This document shows positions 15,449 to 15,748 of a stretch of DNA of 15,748 nt, one piece after another. The stretch lies in the NCBI RefSeq assembly GCF_937973075.1, contig NZ_CALBWL010000037.1, positions 1-15,748 of the forward strand, given 5' to 3'. The stretch is from an uncultured Campylobacter sp. Lineage in GTDB: Bacteria > Campylobacterota > Campylobacteria > Campylobacterales > Campylobacteraceae. Position numbers and translations under genes: made by a program. The notes under the pieces are model-generated. The model saw nothing but the letters and a program-made list of their open reading frames with translations. It ran no database searches and was not told the DNA's origin. The number at the start of each line of letters is the position of its first letter. Position 1 is the first letter of the stretch.

Positions 15449-15479
15449 ATGGTGCGTCCATCAAATTTAAAGGCGATAA

Positions 15480-15748
15480 ATGGATCAAAGCAGGCTTGAG
15501 GAATTAAGAAAACTCCTAAATAATCAGCACAGCGATGCAAAGCAAAATCTAACAGAAGGTCTTTATCCCAAAAATTTTAACGCTTTCGACTTCAAAAATT
15601 TAAAATTAGAAGATGCAAGCTCTAAGACTTTAAATTCCGATGATACCGCCATTAACAAAAGCTCCGAAGTCCAAGCCAGAGATTACGACAAAAATCCGAT
15701 AATAATAAAAGACTATGCTTTTTACGACTATATGAAATATTCCACGAT
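15480..15748 (+). CDS. Unrecognised protein, 5' part only (runs off the window)
   Basis: An ATG at 15480 with a good ribosome site opens at least 89 codons without a stop to the window edge. The product is hydrophilic, begins MDQSRLEELRKLLNNQHSDA and later contains PIIIKDYAFYDYM (about 74-86). There is no signal peptide or membrane helix in the visible part, and much of it (residues 15-70) is Asn/Asp/Ser/Lys-rich and probably flexible. I do not recognise a family. Upstream lies the gene-poor stretch, so this may be accessory DNA. The reading frame, promoter and ribosome site make a real gene likely. Confidence 0.6.
   Translation, partial: MDQSRLEELRKLLNNQHSDAKQNLTEGLYPKNFNAFDFKNLKLEDASSKTLNSDDTAINKSSEVQARDYDKNPIIIKDYAFYDYMKYST

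Larger units (their letters stand above)
14893..15479. other. Gene-poor stretch with palindromes and a coding-like relic
   Basis: About 590 bases without a supportable complete gene, tRNA or other RNA. The first 170 bases are AAATTT-rich palindromic DNA. From 15094 to 15213 one plus-strand frame reads 39 codons without a start (STSKIPDAYLAQLREALESN in the middle, ending at TAA). Its composition differs from the surroundings and looks like the 3' remnant of a gene. A shorter frame (15283-15363, starting EYKADLKIREF) is weaker. I do not recognise either. The last 40 bases carry the promoter of the next gene. Confidence 0.5.

Overview
The window looks like chromosomal DNA of a Campylobacter species, probably one of the relatively GC-rich oral ones (C. 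gracilis, C. rectus, C. showae, C. curvus and relatives). The grounds are the galU-pgi gene pair, a CetB-type Aer-like PAS protein, a Wolinella/Campylobacter-style polysulfide reductase, T-rich promoters with TATAAT -10 boxes, and intergenic DNA saturated with AAATTT/AAAATTTT strings. The species guess is inference. No rRNA, tRNA, CRISPR array, insertion sequence or phage gene was found.

Layout. From 95 to 2837 (minus strand) lie a small VOC-fold protein, glucose-6-phosphate isomerase (pgi) and UDP-glucose pyrophosphorylase (galU); galU and pgi overlap. A YigZ/IMPACT-family gene diverges from galU at 2908. An MFS transporter (3753-4961, minus) converges on it. From 5124 a plus-strand pair follows: a HIT-family protein, coupled by an ATGA overlap to a membrane-anchored double-Cache sensor that has no output domain. 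Next is an exported-protein gene that appears broken by a one-base frameshift (6433-7163) and is much richer in A+T in its second part.

The centre (7254-12851, minus) is a compact run of five genes in the order psrA, psrB, psrC, response regulator, histidine kinase. It encodes a complete periplasmic polysulfide/thiosulfate reductase: a Tat-exported molybdenum subunit, a 16-cysteine Fe-S subunit and an NrfD-type quinol-oxidising anchor. The two-component system sits directly behind the enzyme, and a perfect hairpin covers the psrC stop codon between the two halves. The likely role is menaquinol-dependent sulfur-compound respiration under the control of a co-transcribed sensor.

Upstream of psrA is a second MFS exporter (12937-14169, minus). 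Diverging from it is a cetB-like energy-taxis PAS gene (14326-14892) without an adjacent cetA. The right end holds about 590 bases with no intact gene (palindromes, coding-like relics) and then the start of an unrecognised gene that runs off the window. The most rewarding points are the enzyme-plus-sensor operon with its stop-codon hairpin, the output-less Cache protein, the frameshifted AT-rich gene and a dispersed GGAATTTT inverted-repeat element present at both ends of the window.
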